Source: Acanthochromis polyacanthus (lineage: Eukaryota; Chordata; Actinopteri; Pomacentridae). From it: 64,000 nucleotides of DNA. The stretch lies in NCBI RefSeq assembly GCF_021347895.1, contig NC_067123.1, positions 5,275,828 through 5,339,827 of the forward strand. Direction: 5' to 3'. The notes under the pieces were generated by a model that saw only the letters and a program-made list of their open reading frames with translations, did not search any database and was not told the DNA's origin. This document shows positions 62,501 to 64,000 of this stretch, one piece after another. Within the stretch, counting starts at the first letter, position 1; each line of letters begins with the position of its first letter. The translations under genes and the position numbers were made by a program.

Positions 62501-62959
62501 CAGTCTGACAGAAAACACCTACAAAGAGTTTTTTTAACCTGATGTTTTGTCTCGTTCGACTGTTATCAAGATTTTAAAAAGCCAATCGGAAACATTCAGG
62601 TTCAGATTGGTTTAAGGTGTCAGCCAATCAGCAGCGAGAGCGTAATGACACAACTCTGATGTCACAAATCTGGTTGTAATTTCAACGATTTTATTTTCAA
62701 AGGGTTTGAATGAAAATCAAATTATCTTCAGAAAAACTACCAATAACATTAAACGATGTAAATCACATCTGCTGCAGTCTGACACCTGAACACACATGAA
62801 CACACCTGAACACACCTGAGGACCCCCCCCACACACACAATAACACACACACACACGCAGAGACACACACACCTAAGCATCATAACGCTGTGTTTCCAGC
62901 TTAGCCAGGTGTTGCCATGCTGTGTTGTTGTTGTGTTGCTGGACGTACCTGGTGAACAT
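58942..62959 (-). CDS. Gene D: small secreted acidic protein with Arg/Lys-rich tail
   Basis: Coding exons: 62959-62949, 61821-61760, 61683-61657, 61320-61294, 61214-61182, 60279-60250, 59997-59968, 59604-59581, 59493-59449, 59132-58942 (stop). They total 480 bp, i.e. 159 residues. Start MFTRNVVLLFSLLVLLVEG is a signal peptide, with DLDSN as likely mature start. Exon peptides: DAGIQAMST, DSTSDEAPT, ESMNAVSPDQP, DEPQFYGAAA, DTSSSSSEAA, EANQVTAP, EPAAAAANSVEEED. The last exon starts EDDSVDSDEGGKKKFSSRSA, continues through a Pro/Val/Gln region and ends RRTSKRRSRTNRRQI. The phase pattern is that of genes A-C; sequence is diverged. It is the first gene of the cluster in transcription order. Function unknown. 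Confidence 0.82.
59640..59960. repeat. AATG-type tetranucleotide repeat in a gene D intron
   Basis: GAATGAATGAATGAACGAA and diverged copies. The minus-strand open frames (Ser/Phe/His-rich) are repeat artefacts. Confidence 0.8.
60005..60170. repeat. ACAGGTGAACACATGA tandem repeat in a gene D intron
   Basis: Short 8-22 bp units of AACAGGTGAACACATG just upstream of the splice acceptor side of the DTSSSSSEAA exon. Similar ACAGGTAAACACAC repeats lie beside acceptors in gene A (670-720, 970-1030, 2880-2930). Confidence 0.75.
61822..62948. other. Gene D intron 1
   Basis: No exon or transposon was recognised. Repeated CAATCAGCAG/GATCAATCAGA words (62010, 62100, 62150, 62290, 62330, 62450, 62480) suggest an old degenerate tandem repeat of about 170 bp. 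Confidence 0.45.
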
Positions 62960-63086
62960 GGTGCTGTGAGGTCGGACGGGTCCCTGATCAGTGCAGGTAG
63001 TACAGGTGAGCTCAGGTAGGACAGGTGACTGTTACAGTACTTCAGTATTGCACCGCAGGAATGTGGAGGCTGAGAGTCTGACGGCT

Positions 63087-63093
63087 TTTTATA
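63087..63093 (-). promoter_or_regulatory. TATA box of gene D
   Basis: TATAAAA on the minus strand, 128 bp upstream of the start codon, the same spacing as in gene A. Confidence 0.65.
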
Positions 63094-63109
63094 TCAGCCT
63101 AAATGTCAG

Positions 63110-64000
63110 GACAGAGTGTGTGTGCGTGTGTGTGTATGTGTGTGTGAGTGTGTGTGAGGTTCAGGTTTCTTTGTTGCAGGTGAAGAAGCCTCACGCAGCT
63201 TTACTGTATCTGTGAGGACCACCAGCATCAGCTCAGTTGTTTTTTTTTTCCCCCCAGAAAATAGTAAAAATGAAAGTTTATTTCTTCAATTTGTTTCTTT
63301 TGTGTCTCCTCCCTGGTTTTGTTTATTTCATTGAAATGTTTTGTTTCAATTGATTGAGAGTTTTTTGTTACAATTAGATTTTTTTTTGTTTTATCTGAAA
63401 ACATTTGTCTGTTTTGTTATAAGAAGAAAGTTTCTCATTTTTTCCAAATAAAACCTCTTAAATTTGAAGTTTTGCATTTTAACAAAAACGTTCAAATATT
63501 TCTCATTTAATGAACTAAACTTTATCATTTATCAAGAAAGTTTGTCATTTTGAAAACATAAATGTGTATATTGAGGATTCTTTGTGTTGTTTTGGTGATT
63601 TATTACATTTAAATCTTAATTTCTCCAGCTGATCCAAGTTTTGGTTCTGGTTTATTAAAGTGTTTCTGTTTTGACACATTAATCATCCTCAGCAGGAGCT
63701 TGAAGAAGGGCTTTCCTGTTGAAGGTTCTTCTGACGTTGCACAACAGTTCTGACCCGCCGGTCCTCATTAAAACACAAACTGCGTCCTCACACTACAGGG
63801 AATCCCCCTCCAACAAACACACTCCCAGTCTGGACATTAGTGGTGACTCCGGTTTCACCAGATCCTCCGATAGAACCTGCAGAACAATCAGAGCAGAACA
63901 ATATAGCCCCATCTGGAACCAGATCCAGCGTAGGCCCGGTCCACATCATTCGCCTGTCCAGAACTGGGTCCCACCTGGATTCAGACAGGTGTCACAGAGG
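63110..64000. other. Upstream of gene D, nothing recognised
   Basis: A short GT stretch near 63115-63155, then T-rich sequence and, from 63700, GC-richer sequence. No open frame with motifs, no repeat family and no exon with family phase was found. Confidence 0.4.

Overview
The window looks like a piece of a teleost fish genome. It is AT-rich, gene-poor, and full of fish-type transposons: Tc1, PIF/Harbinger, several hAT families, L2/CR1- and RTE-type LINEs, and mariner and piggyBac MITEs. It also has long GT microsatellites, GT-AG spliced micro-exons, and no bacterial operons or ribosome binding sites. No complete host gene was recognised by name, so identities below rest on exon logic and composition.

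The core finding is a head-to-tail cluster of paralogous secreted-protein genes, all on the minus strand. Gene A runs 8262 to beyond base 1 (3' end off the window), gene B 27599-17591, gene C 43262-39952 and gene D 62959-58942. An orphan terminal exon of a fifth member (E) lies at 48745-48552. Each gene with a visible start has a tiny first coding exon of 11 bp (phase 2) and a second exon encoding a hydrophobic signal peptide and ending in phase 1. Every later exon is symmetric phase 1-1, usually 21-54 bp, so exons can be duplicated or lost without breaking the frame. The mature proteins are short, low-complexity and mostly acidic (Ser/Asp/Glu/Pro). B carries a 237-codon poly-Glu exon. C carries a large Ser/Asp/Asn repeat exon ending in an Arg/Gly/Phe/Asn tail. 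D and E end in Lys/Arg-rich tails. The composition resembles biomineral-matrix proteins (starmaker/OMM-64 of otoliths, DSPP of dentin), but phase-1 introns argue against membership in the classical phase-0 SCPP family.

Layout. 1-8400: gene A, with a LINE in one intron and an unexplained insertion in another. 8400-17000: A upstream flank, a hAT element, and a Harbinger transposon hosting a hAT5-like element and an RTE LINE that itself hosts a foldback element. 17000-27700: gene B, with a Tc1, two MITEs and internal exon duplications. 27700-34050: B upstream flank, a 29-bp minisatellite derived from transposase DNA, and an L2-type LINE with an open RT frame. 34050-38760: a LINE containing an IS630/mariner-type element that contains a hAT-like element with a cysteine-rich ORF. 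39250-43400: gene C. 44000-51900: relic E, intergenic repeats and a 24-bp minisatellite. 51922-57089: a hAT within a hAT, the inner one carrying a dead copy of nicotinamide riboside kinase 2. 58000-63100: gene D. 63100-64000: nothing recognised.

Genes A, B and C share promoters, intron 2 blocks, 3' flanks and intergenic units, so the cluster grew by tandem duplication of whole blocks. A remnant of Tc1-like sequence upstream of A, B and C predates the duplications. Later, gene-specific insertions can be dated by comparing paralogous empty sites.
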